Shown here: positions 1-9,444 of the stretch, piece after piece
Position numbering within the stretch: the stretch's first letter is position 1
How the letters are laid out: each line of letters starts with the position of its first letter
Source of the DNA: Leucobacter aridicollis
Lineage (GTDB): Bacteria > Actinomycetota > Actinomycetes > Actinomycetales > Microbacteriaceae
Direction of reading: 5' to 3'
Length of the DNA: 64,000 bases
NCBI RefSeq assembly: GCF_024399335.1
Contig: NZ_CP075339.1
Coordinates: forward strand, 2,790,001-2,854,000
Notes under the pieces: model-generated
The model's database searches: none
The model's input: the letters and a program-made list of their open reading frames with translations, nothing else
Told to the model about the DNA's origin: nothing
Position numbers and translations under genes: made by a program

Positions 1-463
1 CGCCATACACAGACCGCTCGTTCGCGGGATCGGGGATGCCTCGCCAGTGCCCGAGGATAAGCCTCGTGCCCGACGATGCAGCCGCGCGCGCAGCCACCTT
101 GAGCATGTCTGCGTCGTTCAAGCCGCCCGAGACATCGTTGATGTAGCTTGCGCCTGCGGCGACGGCTGCTTCGGCTGTCTCTGCGTGAATCGTATCGATC
201 GACACGACGATCCCTGCTGCGGTCAGCTCGCGAATCACCGGGAGAACTCGGGCGAGCTCTTCGGCGCGCGGCACAGGGGTCGCCCCTGGCCGCGTAGATT
301 CGCCGCCGACGTCGATCACGTCAGCGCCATTCGCGACGAGCTCACGGGCGCGGGCGACCGCGCGTTCAGGATCGAGGTACTCTCCCCCGTCACTGAACGA
401 ATCAGGGGTGGTGTTGAGAACGCCAAGGATGAGCGGGGCGGGGCGCACTCGGGTCTCTGTCAC
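1..463 (-). CDS. folP: Dihydropteroate synthase, C-terminal part cut off by window edge
   Basis: Folate pathway enzyme joining p-aminobenzoate to dihydropterin pyrophosphate. The visible N-terminal 154 residues include the family signature ILGVLNTTPDSFSDGG near the start, then DVGGESTRPGA and the SIDT strand, all typical of the TIM-barrel pterin-binding fold. The GTG start overlaps the folE stop by four bases (GTGA), so the two are probably translationally coupled. The 3' end lies outside the window. Identity is secure from the motifs. Confidence 0.95.
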   Translation of the reverse strand, partial: MTETRVRPAPLILGVLNTTPDSFSDGGEYLDPERAVARARELVANGADVIDVGGESTRPGATPVPRAEELARVLPVIRELTAAGIVVSIDTIHAETAEAAVAAGASYINDVSGGLNDADMLKVAARAAASSGTRLILGHWRGIPDPANERSVYG

Positions 464-1050
464 AACGGGTTCCTTGGTCCGCCAGGCGCAATAAGCGCGA
501 TGATTTCTGACCGCGCGGCGGCCTCTGCCAGGTTGCCGCGCGAGGCGATTGTGACGGCCTCGGCCTCAGTCTCACGCACTCCTCGGTCTGCCACGCAGCC
601 GTGGCTCGCCTCGAGCACGACGAGCACTCCCATCGGATCGAGGCCATCGACAATCGCCTGAACGATCTGCTCGCCCAGGCGCTCTTGCACCTGCGGCCGC
701 GCGGCGAGGGCGTCGACGACTCGAGGCAACGCACTGAGCCCGACAACACGGTCGCGCGGCTGGTAGGCGATGTGCGCCCTCCCCCGAAACGGGAGCAGGT
801 GATGTTCGCAGATCGAGCGCAGGGCGATATCGCGCATGAGCACGAGCTCGCCGGTCTCACCGTCAACGGGTACCGCGTCGCGCAAAAACTGCTGTGGGTC
901 AACCCCGACTCCGGCAAAGAACTCCGCGTACGAGTCAGCCACGCGTCCGGGTGTTGCCCGCAACTCGTCACTTTCAGGGTCGGCACCGATTGCGCTGAGC
1001 AGCTCGCGAACTGCCCTCGCGACCCGGTCCCGATCCACTCCTGCGCTCAC
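460..1050 (-). CDS. folE: GTP cyclohydrolase I
   Basis: First enzyme of tetrahydrofolate synthesis, turning GTP into dihydroneopterin triphosphate. With the GTG at 1050 the protein is 196 residues. SICEHHLLPF (Cys81, His83, His84) and SHGCV (His150, Cys152) supply the expected zinc and catalytic residues. The open frame extends upstream into ftsH, but that part is low-complexity Arg-rich out-of-frame sequence. The chosen GTG lies five bases after the ftsH stop with GGCGAG upstream. It is third from last in the tilS-hpt-ftsH-folE-folP run. Confidence 0.94.
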   Translation of the reverse strand: MSAGVDRDRVARAVRELLSAIGADPESDELRATPGRVADSYAEFFAGVGVDPQQFLRDAVPVDGETGELVLMRDIALRSICEHHLLPFRGRAHIAYQPRDRVVGLSALPRVVDALAARPQVQERLGEQIVQAIVDGLDPMGVLVVLEASHGCVADRGVRETEAEAVTIASRGNLAEAAARSEIIALIAPGGPRNPL

Positions 1051-1055
1051 GTCGC

Positions 1056-3083
<2,028 letters not shown>

Positions 3084-3189
3084 GTCTGGGCCTTTCGATC
3101 GGCAGATTACAGCGAGCTAAGCGTATCCGAGGCGTCTGACACTTCTGCCGCCACAGTGCGCTTGTCCGCTCAGGGCGGAGAACCTAACG

Positions 3190-3747
3190 TTACTTGCCCG
3201 AGTACACGTGCGGGGCGAGGATCGCGACGTCGCGCAGGTTCCTGTAGTCCTCTGCGTAGTCGAGACCGTAGCCGACAACGAACTCCACAGGGATGTCGAA
3301 GCCAACATAGGCGACGTCGACCTCAACCTTCAATGCCTCAGGCTTTCGCAGCATCGTGCAGATACGAACCGATTTCGCCCCCCGGCTCTCGAGGTTCTCT
3401 TTCAGCCAGGAGAGCGTGAGGCCCGAGTCGATAATGTCTTCGACGATCAGCACGTCGCGCCCAGTGATGTCTGCGTCCAGATCCTTCAGAATCTTGACAA
3501 CGCCGCTCGACTTGGTGCCGACGCCGTACGACGAGACCGCCATCCAGTCCATCTGGGCGTGGAAGTTGAGCTCGCGAGCGAGATCAGCCATCACCATGAC
3601 GGCGCCTTTCAGCACACCGACAAGGAGCGGCGGCTCTTCGGCGTAGTCGCGCTCAATTTCGCGCGCCAGTTCAGCGAGGCGCACGCGAAGTTCTTCTTCG
3701 GTGTGCAGTACAACAGTGAGGTCATCGCCAAGATGTTTCGCGTCCAT
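3190..3747 (-). CDS. hpt: Hypoxanthine phosphoribosyltransferase
   Basis: Purine salvage enzyme making IMP or GMP from hypoxanthine or guanine and PRPP. The 185-residue length is normal. The PRPP-binding motif VLIVEDIIDSGLTL is at about 99-112, VGVLKGA at 43-49 is the other conserved loop, and VEFVVGYGLDYAE near the C terminus is typical of the family. ATG start. It lies between tilS (35-base gap) and ftsH (106-base gap), the usual actinobacterial order. Confidence 0.95.
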   Translation of the reverse strand: MDAKHLGDDLTVVLHTEEELRVRLAELAREIERDYAEEPPLLVGVLKGAVMVMADLARELNFHAQMDWMAVSSYGVGTKSSGVVKILKDLDADITGRDVLIVEDIIDSGLTLSWLKENLESRGAKSVRICTMLRKPEALKVEVDVAYVGFDIPVEFVVGYGLDYAEDYRNLRDVAILAPHVYSGK

Positions 3748-3782
3748 GCGTCCATCGTAGTGCGCTCAGAAGGAGTGTCCGA

Positions 3783-4913
3783 TCAGCTTTCTGCGAGCAT
3801 GCTGTGCGTGTCTCGAGGCGAGCCGTTCTGTGGGTCGCACACCAGTTCACCTGCAACCCGGGTGACCCTGATTCCGGGAACGAACACAGGGCCCTGCCCC
3901 TTCCAATGTGTGATGAGTGCAGCGATGCTCAACGTGTGCTCGCGCGTCAGGGCCGCCCCGAAGTACTCCCTCGCCATTTGGTGAATCGCCCGCTGCCGAA
4001 CCGCGGCAGGGAGGCCCTCTAGCACGCTCACTCCCCCGGCGTCGATGACCTGTCGTTCGGGGGCGGGCCCAGGGTGTGCGGGGCCCTCCGCCGCCCGCCG
4101 CTGCGCTGCTTCCCCACCCTCGGGCAGGGGCCGTACGGTCGGCAACAGTGCCGCGACGACCCTGCCCGCCCAATCGTCAAGCGCGTCGGCATCCTCGCGG
4201 GCGAGGTCTGCGCTTCGTGCGAGCCCCGCGACGACGCCGGGCCCGAGCTCGCGGGCGAGCGTCGGCAGCGCTGTCTCGCGGACGCGCACTCGCGCATACG
4301 AGGCGTCAAGGTTGTGCGGGTCATTCCACGGCGTGAGCCCCAGCTCGGCGCACGCGGCTTCGGTGGTGGCACGCGTGATCTTCCAGGTCTCACCGAGCAG
4401 CGGCCGCAGCAGGTCCACGCCGTCGGAAAGCGGACGACTGCTCGGAATGCCAGCAACGCTCCTCGTTCCTGAACCGCGCGCCAACGCGAGCAACACCTGC
4501 TCGGCTTGGTCATCTCGAGTGTGGGCAGTCAGTACCGCTGCGGCGCCGAGCTCCGCGGCCACAGTCACGAACGCGCCATACCGCGCGTCGCGGGCGGCGG
4601 CCTCTGGCCCACCCGCTGCCGCGACTTCAACCCGCCGAATCACCACCGGCGCGAGCCCGAGCCCGCGTGCCTGCGCTGCAGCGCTGTCCGCGACGCGCTT
4701 CGATCCTGATTGGAGTGCATGATCGACAATGACCGCGCCAGCGCGCACTCCGGCTTGACCGGCCTCCGCGGCGACTGCCGCAGCGAGCGCGAGCGAGTCG
4801 GCCCCGCCAGACAGCCCGACGAGTGCGAGCGCGTCATCTTTCCCGACGCCCCCGAGCGCAGCAAGGGTGGGGCGCACGGCCCGCCGAATCTGCATAAACC
4901 TCGGATGCTCCAC
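3783..4913 (-). CDS. tilS: tRNA(Ile)-lysidine synthase
   Basis: Modifies C34 of the CAU-anticodon tRNA-Ile to lysidine, changing decoding from AUG to AUA. The N-type ATP pyrophosphatase PP-loop LSGGADS is at 34-40, and TAHTRDDQAEQVLL is the second conserved element. The 376-residue length fits an actinobacterial TilS with a short C-terminal domain. The start used is GTG (4913); an in-frame ATG six codons later is also possible. First gene of the minus-strand run, divergent from ppa. Confidence 0.93.
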   Translation of the reverse strand: MEHPRFMQIRRAVRPTLAALGGVGKDDALALVGLSGGADSLALAAAVAAEAGQAGVRAGAVIVDHALQSGSKRVADSAAAQARGLGLAPVVIRRVEVAAAGGPEAAARDARYGAFVTVAAELGAAAVLTAHTRDDQAEQVLLALARGSGTRSVAGIPSSRPLSDGVDLLRPLLGETWKITRATTEAACAELGLTPWNDPHNLDASYARVRVRETALPTLARELGPGVVAGLARSADLAREDADALDDWAGRVVAALLPTVRPLPEGGEAAQRRAAEGPAHPGPAPERQVIDAGGVSVLEGLPAAVRQRAIHQMAREYFGAALTREHTLSIAALITHWKGQGPVFVPGIRVTRVAGELVCDPQNGSPRDTHSMLAES

Positions 4914-5012
4914 GGCTCCACGCTACCCGAGCATCTCATCGGGTAGCCTTAGCTTCGGCAATAATTCGCAACCAGGTCGACACGTGTCGACCACAAGCAC
5001 GAAGGAGCGCGC

Positions 5013-5507
5013 ATGACCGCCGCATTTGATGCCGTCATCGAGATCCCCAAGGGAAGCCGCAACAAGTACGAGATCGATCATGAGACCGGGCGCGTCTACC
5101 TCGACCGTGTGCTCTACACGAACTTCGTATACCCCGCCGACTATGGGTTCTTTGAGGAGACCCTCGGCGAGGACAACGATCCGCTCGACGTACTCGTGCT
5201 GCTCGACTACCCAGTATTTCCCGGTGTTGGCGTCAAGGTTCGCCCCGTCGGCGTGCTGAAGATGAGCGATGAGGCGGGTGGCGACGACAAGGTCATCGCT
5301 GTGCAGTACAAGGATCCGCGCTGGGCACACATTCAGGACGTCGACGACATCCCTGAGTACACCCGCAAGGAGATCGCGCACTTCTTCGAGCGCTACAAGG
5401 ATCTCGAAGAGGGCAAGTGGGTCAAGGTTGACGCCTGGGGCTCCGCGGCAGAGGCTGAGCGACTGATCGTCGAGGCGCAGGAGCGCCTCGCAGCACAGGG
5501 ACACTGA
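5013..5507 (+). CDS. ppa: Inorganic pyrophosphatase, family I
   Basis: Soluble enzyme hydrolysing pyrophosphate to drive biosynthesis. The 164-residue length is standard for the bacterial hexameric family. The signature [11 protein letters not shown] (about 53-63) carries the metal-binding aspartates, preceded by the FVYPADYGF strand. ATG start with AAGGAG about eight bases upstream. Divergent from tilS across about 99 bases. nagB follows after 11 bases, so the two may be co-transcribed. Confidence 0.96.
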   Translation: MTAAFDAVIEIPKGSRNKYEIDHETGRVYLDRVLYTNFVYPADYGFFEETLGEDNDPLDVLVLLDYPVFPGVGVKVRPVGVLKMSDEAGGDDKVIAVQYKDPRWAHIQDVDDIPEYTRKEIAHFFERYKDLEEGKWVKVDAWGSAAEAERLIVEAQERLAAQGH

Positions 5508-5518
5508 GGCTCGCCCCG

Positions 5519-6241
5519 GTGGAGGTACGCGTATTCGATGACGCGGTCTTACTCGGTCGCTTCGCAGCGGAGCAGGTACTCGAGGCGATAGAGACGAGGG
5601 CTGACGCTGTGATCGGTCTCGCAACCGGCTCGTCACCGCTGTCGCTCTACGCGGCCTGGGCCGAGCTCGCACGCGAGCGCGGTACGGACCTCTCGGCGGT
5701 ACGCGGGTTTGCTCTCGACGAGTACGCCGGCATCGCTCCGGCGCACCCCGAGAGCTACCACTCGGTTATCTCAAACGAGGTCGTTATACCTGTCGGGCTC
5801 ACCCCGGAGCAGGTCTTCGTGCCGTCCGCTGAGGCAACGGAGGCAGCTGCGGCGGACTACGAGCAGGCGATCGCGGCGGCTGGCGGCGTTGACGTGCAGA
5901 TCCTCGGGATCGGTCGGAACGGCCATCTTGGCTTTAACGAACCAGGATCGGCGCTCGATTCGCGGACACGGCGCGTGGCGCTCAGCGCCGAGACGATCGA
6001 GGACAACGCGCGCTTCTTTGACAGCGCGGCGGATGTTCCCACGGAGGCCATCACGCAGGGACTCGGCACGATCATGGAGGCCCGCAAGCTCGTGATCCTC
6101 GCTGTTGGCGAGGCCAAGGCCGCGGCGGTCGCGGCGGCGATCGAGGGGCCAGTCACCGAGGCGATGCCCGCGAGCGTCGCGCAGCGGCACCCGAACGTGG
6201 TGTACGTCCTCGACCGGGCTGCAGCGTCTCGGCTCTCATAG
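5519..6241 (+). CDS. nagB: Glucosamine-6-phosphate deaminase
   Basis: Converts glucosamine-6-phosphate to fructose-6-phosphate and ammonia in amino-sugar use. Of 240 residues, LATGSSP (34-40) binds the phosphate, ALDEYAG (about 66-72) and LGIGRNGHLGFNEPG (about 127-141) are the active-site blocks of the NagB family. GTG start with GGTGGAG near it, 11 bases after ppa. A long hairpin follows the stop. No other nag genes are nearby. Confidence 0.92.
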   Translation: MEVRVFDDAVLLGRFAAEQVLEAIETRADAVIGLATGSSPLSLYAAWAELARERGTDLSAVRGFALDEYAGIAPAHPESYHSVISNEVVIPVGLTPEQVFVPSAEATEAAAADYEQAIAAAGGVDVQILGIGRNGHLGFNEPGSALDSRTRRVALSAETIEDNARFFDSAADVPTEAITQGLGTIMEARKLVILAVGEAKAAAVAAAIEGPVTEAMPASVAQRHPNVVYVLDRAAASRLS

Positions 6242-6254
6242 CCATCGAACACAC

Positions 6255-6288
6255 AACGACTCCCCGGGGTATACCCCGGGGAGTCGTT
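6255..6288. terminator. Bidirectional intrinsic terminator
   Basis: A perfect palindrome of 34 bases (17-base arms) with AACGACTCCCCGGGG as the core of the left arm, followed on the plus strand by TCGTTGTT. It sits between the convergent nagB and CueP-like genes and should serve both. Confidence 0.85.
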
Positions 6289-6303
6289 TCGTTGTTCGGT
6301 GGA

Positions 6304-6885
6304 CTAGGCGTGTAGCTGCATTGTGGTCAGGCAGGTCGGATCGGTGTCGCCTGTCGTCACGCGTTGTTCGGCTACCCCCTGCTCGCCGACGACGCGAACA
6401 TCGAATTCGCCGTGACGGGGCAACCAGACGCCGACAAAGCCGTTGTCTGCGGTTGCCGTGATCTCACTCACCACGACCTCGCCCGTCTGCGCGTCGGTGA
6501 CAGTGAGTTCGATAGGGGTGTTCTGCAACTCGCCGAGGCACGTCGTCAGGCTGTGGAAGTCGCACGGGTGCGTTTGGTTCACGTACGGCGCGATCGACAG
6601 GTAGAACCCTGCGTCCTCCAGCGGGAGGGTCACGTCTCCCGGCTGCAGGACGAGCTCGGTCGGACGGACTGACGCAATGAGAGCGTCGGGGCTCGGCCGC
6701 TTATCGACAGGCAACCTGTCGAGGCCCTCCACGATTGCCTGTGCATCGTTGGTGGCGAGGCCAAGCGCGGCAACCTGTTCGAGAGCGGCGGCCGGAGCCT
6801 CCGTCTCGGGCTCGGCGGCAGCAGTGCAGCCGGTGAGCAGGAGCGCGCCTGCGAGGAGCGTGAGAACAGCAGTACGGATACCCAT
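6304..6885 (-). CDS. CueP-family copper-binding lipoprotein
   Basis: Predicted exported lipoprotein: LLLTGC lipobox with the acylated cysteine at 20. The core YVNQTHPCDFHSLTTC (101-116) closely matches CueP, the Salmonella periplasmic copper-resistance protein, and a last cysteine lies near 187 in PTCLTTM. Cysteines 108, 116 and about 187 have spacing like the three conserved CueP cysteines as I recall them. The likely role is binding extracytoplasmic copper. No copper exporter or CueR-like regulator is adjacent. ATG start. Confidence 0.85.
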   Translation of the reverse strand: MGIRTAVLTLLAGALLLTGCTAAAEPETEAPAAALEQVAALGLATNDAQAIVEGLDRLPVDKRPSPDALIASVRPTELVLQPGDVTLPLEDAGFYLSIAPYVNQTHPCDFHSLTTCLGELQNTPIELTVTDAQTGEVVVSEITATADNGFVGVWLPRHGEFDVRVVGEQGVAEQRVTTGDTDPTCLTTMQLHA

Positions 6886-6966
6886 AGTGGGTATTCTTTC
6901 AGAGGGAGCCGTGCAATTGCTGCGTCGACGCCGGATCGCTCAGACCGAACCCCGCGGAGACGCAAA

Positions 6967-7003
6967 AGGGGCGCCACCCGCGAGCAACGCGGATGACACC
7001 CCC
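6967..7003 (-). terminator. Intrinsic terminator after the cold-shock gene
   Basis: On the minus strand a GC-rich stem of about 16 pairs (some G-U) with a short TTGCT-like loop ends in CCCTTTTG, directly after the cold-shock stop codon. Typical intrinsic terminator. Confidence 0.75.
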
Positions 7004-7016
7004 ATGAAGACGTCGC

Positions 7017-7223
7017 TTAGGACAGCTTGCGGATGTTCACGGCCTGCGGGCCGCGAGCGCCATCCTCGGTGTCGAACTCGACCTGCTGGTTCTCTTCCAG
7101 GTCACGACGGCCGGTGCCCTCAATAGCGCTGAAGTGCGCGAAGAGATCTGCCGAGCCATCGTCGGGTGCAATGAACCCGTAGCCCTTTTCACTGTTAAAC
7201 CACTTGACGGTGCCGGTTGCCAT
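7017..7223 (-). CDS. Cold-shock protein, canonical 68-residue form
   Basis: Small OB-fold RNA/DNA chaperone. [12 protein letters not shown] (RNP1) and DLFAHFSAI (RNP2) are present, and the C terminus [11 protein letters not shown] is typical of actinobacterial CspA-like proteins. ATG at 7223 with AAAGGAA seven bases upstream. The frame stays open far upstream but the extension is unrelated to the family. The leader contains a perfect 18-base inverted repeat. A second, longer cold-shock protein lies at 62451-62828. Confidence 0.94.
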   Translation of the reverse strand: MATGTVKWFNSEKGYGFIAPDDGSADLFAHFSAIEGTGRRDLEENQQVEFDTEDGARGPQAVNIRKLS

Positions 7224-7545
7224 AAGAGCATTCCTTTGTGATGCGGAGCCGCCGGGGCGGCTCATAATGGTCGCGCCGAGGCGCGGATTGAACTTATCAG
7301 CGGGACAGCCCGGGGAAACACACCAGCGGCTGTGAGACACTGAGGCGAAGCGATCGGAAAGAAGGCGCCGATACGTGCAACCATACCGCACGCCCGCCCA
7401 AAACACGGCTGACGCAAGTTTCGTGATAAATCCTTAACTTTTGCGTTGTCGATGCGCTAACCCTGCAGCGGGTCCGGCACGATTGCAAAACGGTCACTGT
7501 CAGGGTCGACTCACGACACCCACCGGAACCCACTAACGTTAGAAC
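7224..7545. other. Intergenic region between cold-shock gene and polymerase-like gene
   Basis: 322 bases between divergent genes. The left part is the cold-shock leader with an inverted repeat at 7246-7263. The right part ends in the palindrome CTAACGTTAG (7533-7542), three bases before the ATG at 7546. No Shine-Dalgarno sequence precedes that ATG, so the plus-strand transcript could be leaderless with a -10 in TAACGT. No coding signal. Confidence 0.5.
7246..7263 (-). promoter_or_regulatory. Inverted repeat in cold-shock mRNA leader
   Basis: GAGCCGCC-GG-GGCGGCTC, perfect eight-base arms, 23 to 40 bases upstream of the cold-shock ATG. In the transcript it would fold just upstream of the ribosome-binding site. 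A role in temperature-dependent translation is possible by analogy with cspA leaders but is inference. Confidence 0.4.
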
Positions 7546-9300
7546 ATGCGTTCGAATAGCTCCGCCACTGCTGTGCGCTGGTGCGCCCTTGGCCGCACGA
7601 GGCAGGGCGATTTTGAAGCACTCTTGCACCACGATGACGGGACCGAGTCGGGACCCGTTGAAGTCGCCGCCAGTGAGCTTCCCGGCTTCATCCGAGAGCT
7701 CGAGCTCGCCCACTCCCCGCGCTGGATCTGGCAGAGCGCAGCGGCAATCTATCCTCGGCTCCTCGCCGCAGGCATCAGCATTGCACGCTGCCACGACCTC
7801 TGGCTGTGCCACCAGATCCTCCGCAATTCTCGCTATGTGCGCGATCGCTCGCCGCTCCTCGCCGCGCGGCAGTGGCACGTCGACCTGGAATCCGAACCCC
7901 CGGCCCCGGCCGCCTCAGGCCCAGCACTCTTCGACCTTGACGTCGCGCAAGGTGGGCACGGTCAACTGGCCACGCTTGCAGAGGTCCTTGCCGAGTATTC
8001 CAGACAGCGAACTGCAGTTACCGAATCGAGTCACCCGGGCAGGCTCTCGTTGTTACTGGCAGCAGAATCTGCGGGCTCGCTCATCGCGGCGGAACTCGCG
8101 GAGGCTGGCATCCCGTGGGACGCGGCAGAGCACGACAGAATCCTCACCGCTGCCCTCGGTCCCCGACCCGCAAGCTACGCAGAGAAGCCTGCGTTGCTCG
8201 CCGCGGCAGCAGCACGAGTTCGCGAGGCACTCGACGATCCCCTTCTATCACTGGATTCGCCACCCAAATTGCTCCGCGCTCTGCGCGCAGCCGGAGTGGA
8301 CACATCCTCAACATCTCAGTGGGAGCTGGCGGAGCACAGCCACCCAGCACTCGAACCACTGCTTGAGTACAAGAAGCTGTCGCGACTCTTGACTGCCAAC
8401 GGCTGGGCGTGGCTCGACGAATGGGTGCAGTGTGGTCGGTACCGCCCCGTCTATGTCCCCGGAGGCGTTGTCACGGGTCGGTGGGCATCCAACGGCGGAG
8501 GAGCTCTCCAGCTGCCCCGCGCGTTGCGCCCAGCGCTGCGCGCAGATCCCGGCTGGAAACTCGTTATTGCAGACGTATCGCAGCTCGAGCCGCGCGTGCT
8601 CGCCGCGATGTCACAAGACACCGGCATGGCGGCGGCTGGGCGCGATACCGACCTGTACGCCGGCATCGTCGCAACGAGCTCCATCGAGAACCGTGACGAC
8701 GCAAAGCTGGCAATGCTCGGGGCAATGTATGGGGCGACGTCGGGCGACAGCGGCAGACTCGTGCCGCAGCTCAGGCGGGTTTTTCCTCAAGCAATGGGCC
8801 TCGTCGACCGTGCCGCAGAGCTTGGAGAGCGAGGTGGAATCGTCACCACTTGGCTCGGGCGGTCGTCGCCGGAAGCCGACGCGGAATGGCATGAGGCTCA
8901 GTCACGTGCAAGCGCTCCCGGAGCAACTCGGAAGGATGAGGACCTCGCCAGGCGGAGCGCTCGCGAGCGCGGCAGATTCACGCGAAACTTCGTCGTTCAG
9001 GGCACTGCCGCCGAGTGGGCGCTCGCGTGGCTCGCTGAGATCCGGAAGCAACTCTCCGAGTTCCCAGAGTGCGCCGAGTCCGAATCGGCCAAGGGCTCCG
9101 GCACGGTGTTTTCACGGCGCCCCCACCTCGCATTCTTCCTGCACGACGAGATCATCGTGCACACACCTGAAGGACAGGCAGCACAGGTTGCGGAAGTTGT
9201 GCGTACAGCCGCGACCCGAGCCGGAAATCTCCTCTTTCCCACTGGGGTAGTTGATTTCAGACTCGATCTTCACATAACCGACCGGGCCACCAAGCACTAA
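7546..9300 (+). CDS. Family-A DNA polymerase-like protein (bifunctional 3'-5' exonuclease/polymerase family)
   Basis: 584 residues, shorter than PolI. The polymerase half is recognisable: motif A IADVSQLEPRVLA (about 341-353), a motif B-like DAKLAMLGAMYGATSG (385-400) and motif C FFLHDEIIVHTP (about 530-541). The N-terminal 170 or so residues occupy the exonuclease position, but I cannot see the DxE and other DEDD acidic residues, so proofreading activity is doubtful. Proteins like this are widespread in actinobacteria beside a normal polA; their role is unclear, probably repair. Single gene; possibly leaderless. Confidence 0.8.
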   Translation: MRSNSSATAVRWCALGRTRQGDFEALLHHDDGTESGPVEVAASELPGFIRELELAHSPRWIWQSAAAIYPRLLAAGISIARCHDLWLCHQILRNSRYVRDRSPLLAARQWHVDLESEPPAPAASGPALFDLDVAQGGHGQLATLAEVLAEYSRQRTAVTESSHPGRLSLLLAAESAGSLIAAELAEAGIPWDAAEHDRILTAALGPRPASYAEKPALLAAAAARVREALDDPLLSLDSPPKLLRALRAAGVDTSSTSQWELAEHSHPALEPLLEYKKLSRLLTANGWAWLDEWVQCGRYRPVYVPGGVVTGRWASNGGGALQLPRALRPALRADPGWKLVIADVSQLEPRVLAAMSQDTGMAAAGRDTDLYAGIVATSSIENRDDAKLAMLGAMYGATSGDSGRLVPQLRRVFPQAMGLVDRAAELGERGGIVTTWLGRSSPEADAEWHEAQSRASAPGATRKDEDLARRSARERGRFTRNFVVQGTAAEWALAWLAEIRKQLSEFPECAESESAKGSGTVFSRRPHLAFFLHDEIIVHTPEGQAAQVAEVVRTAATRAGNLLFPTGVVDFRLDLHITDRATKH

Positions 9301-9444
9301 TAGCCCCACACGCGGCTTGAATTATCCAAGCAAGCGAAATTCATGATCATACGCGCGCGGTAGAATTGCATCACAATCGCAACTTAGGTTCGGGCTCCAG
9401 CATCACCAGGCTGCGACGCCTGGCCTAAAGAAAGGGGCCGGACT

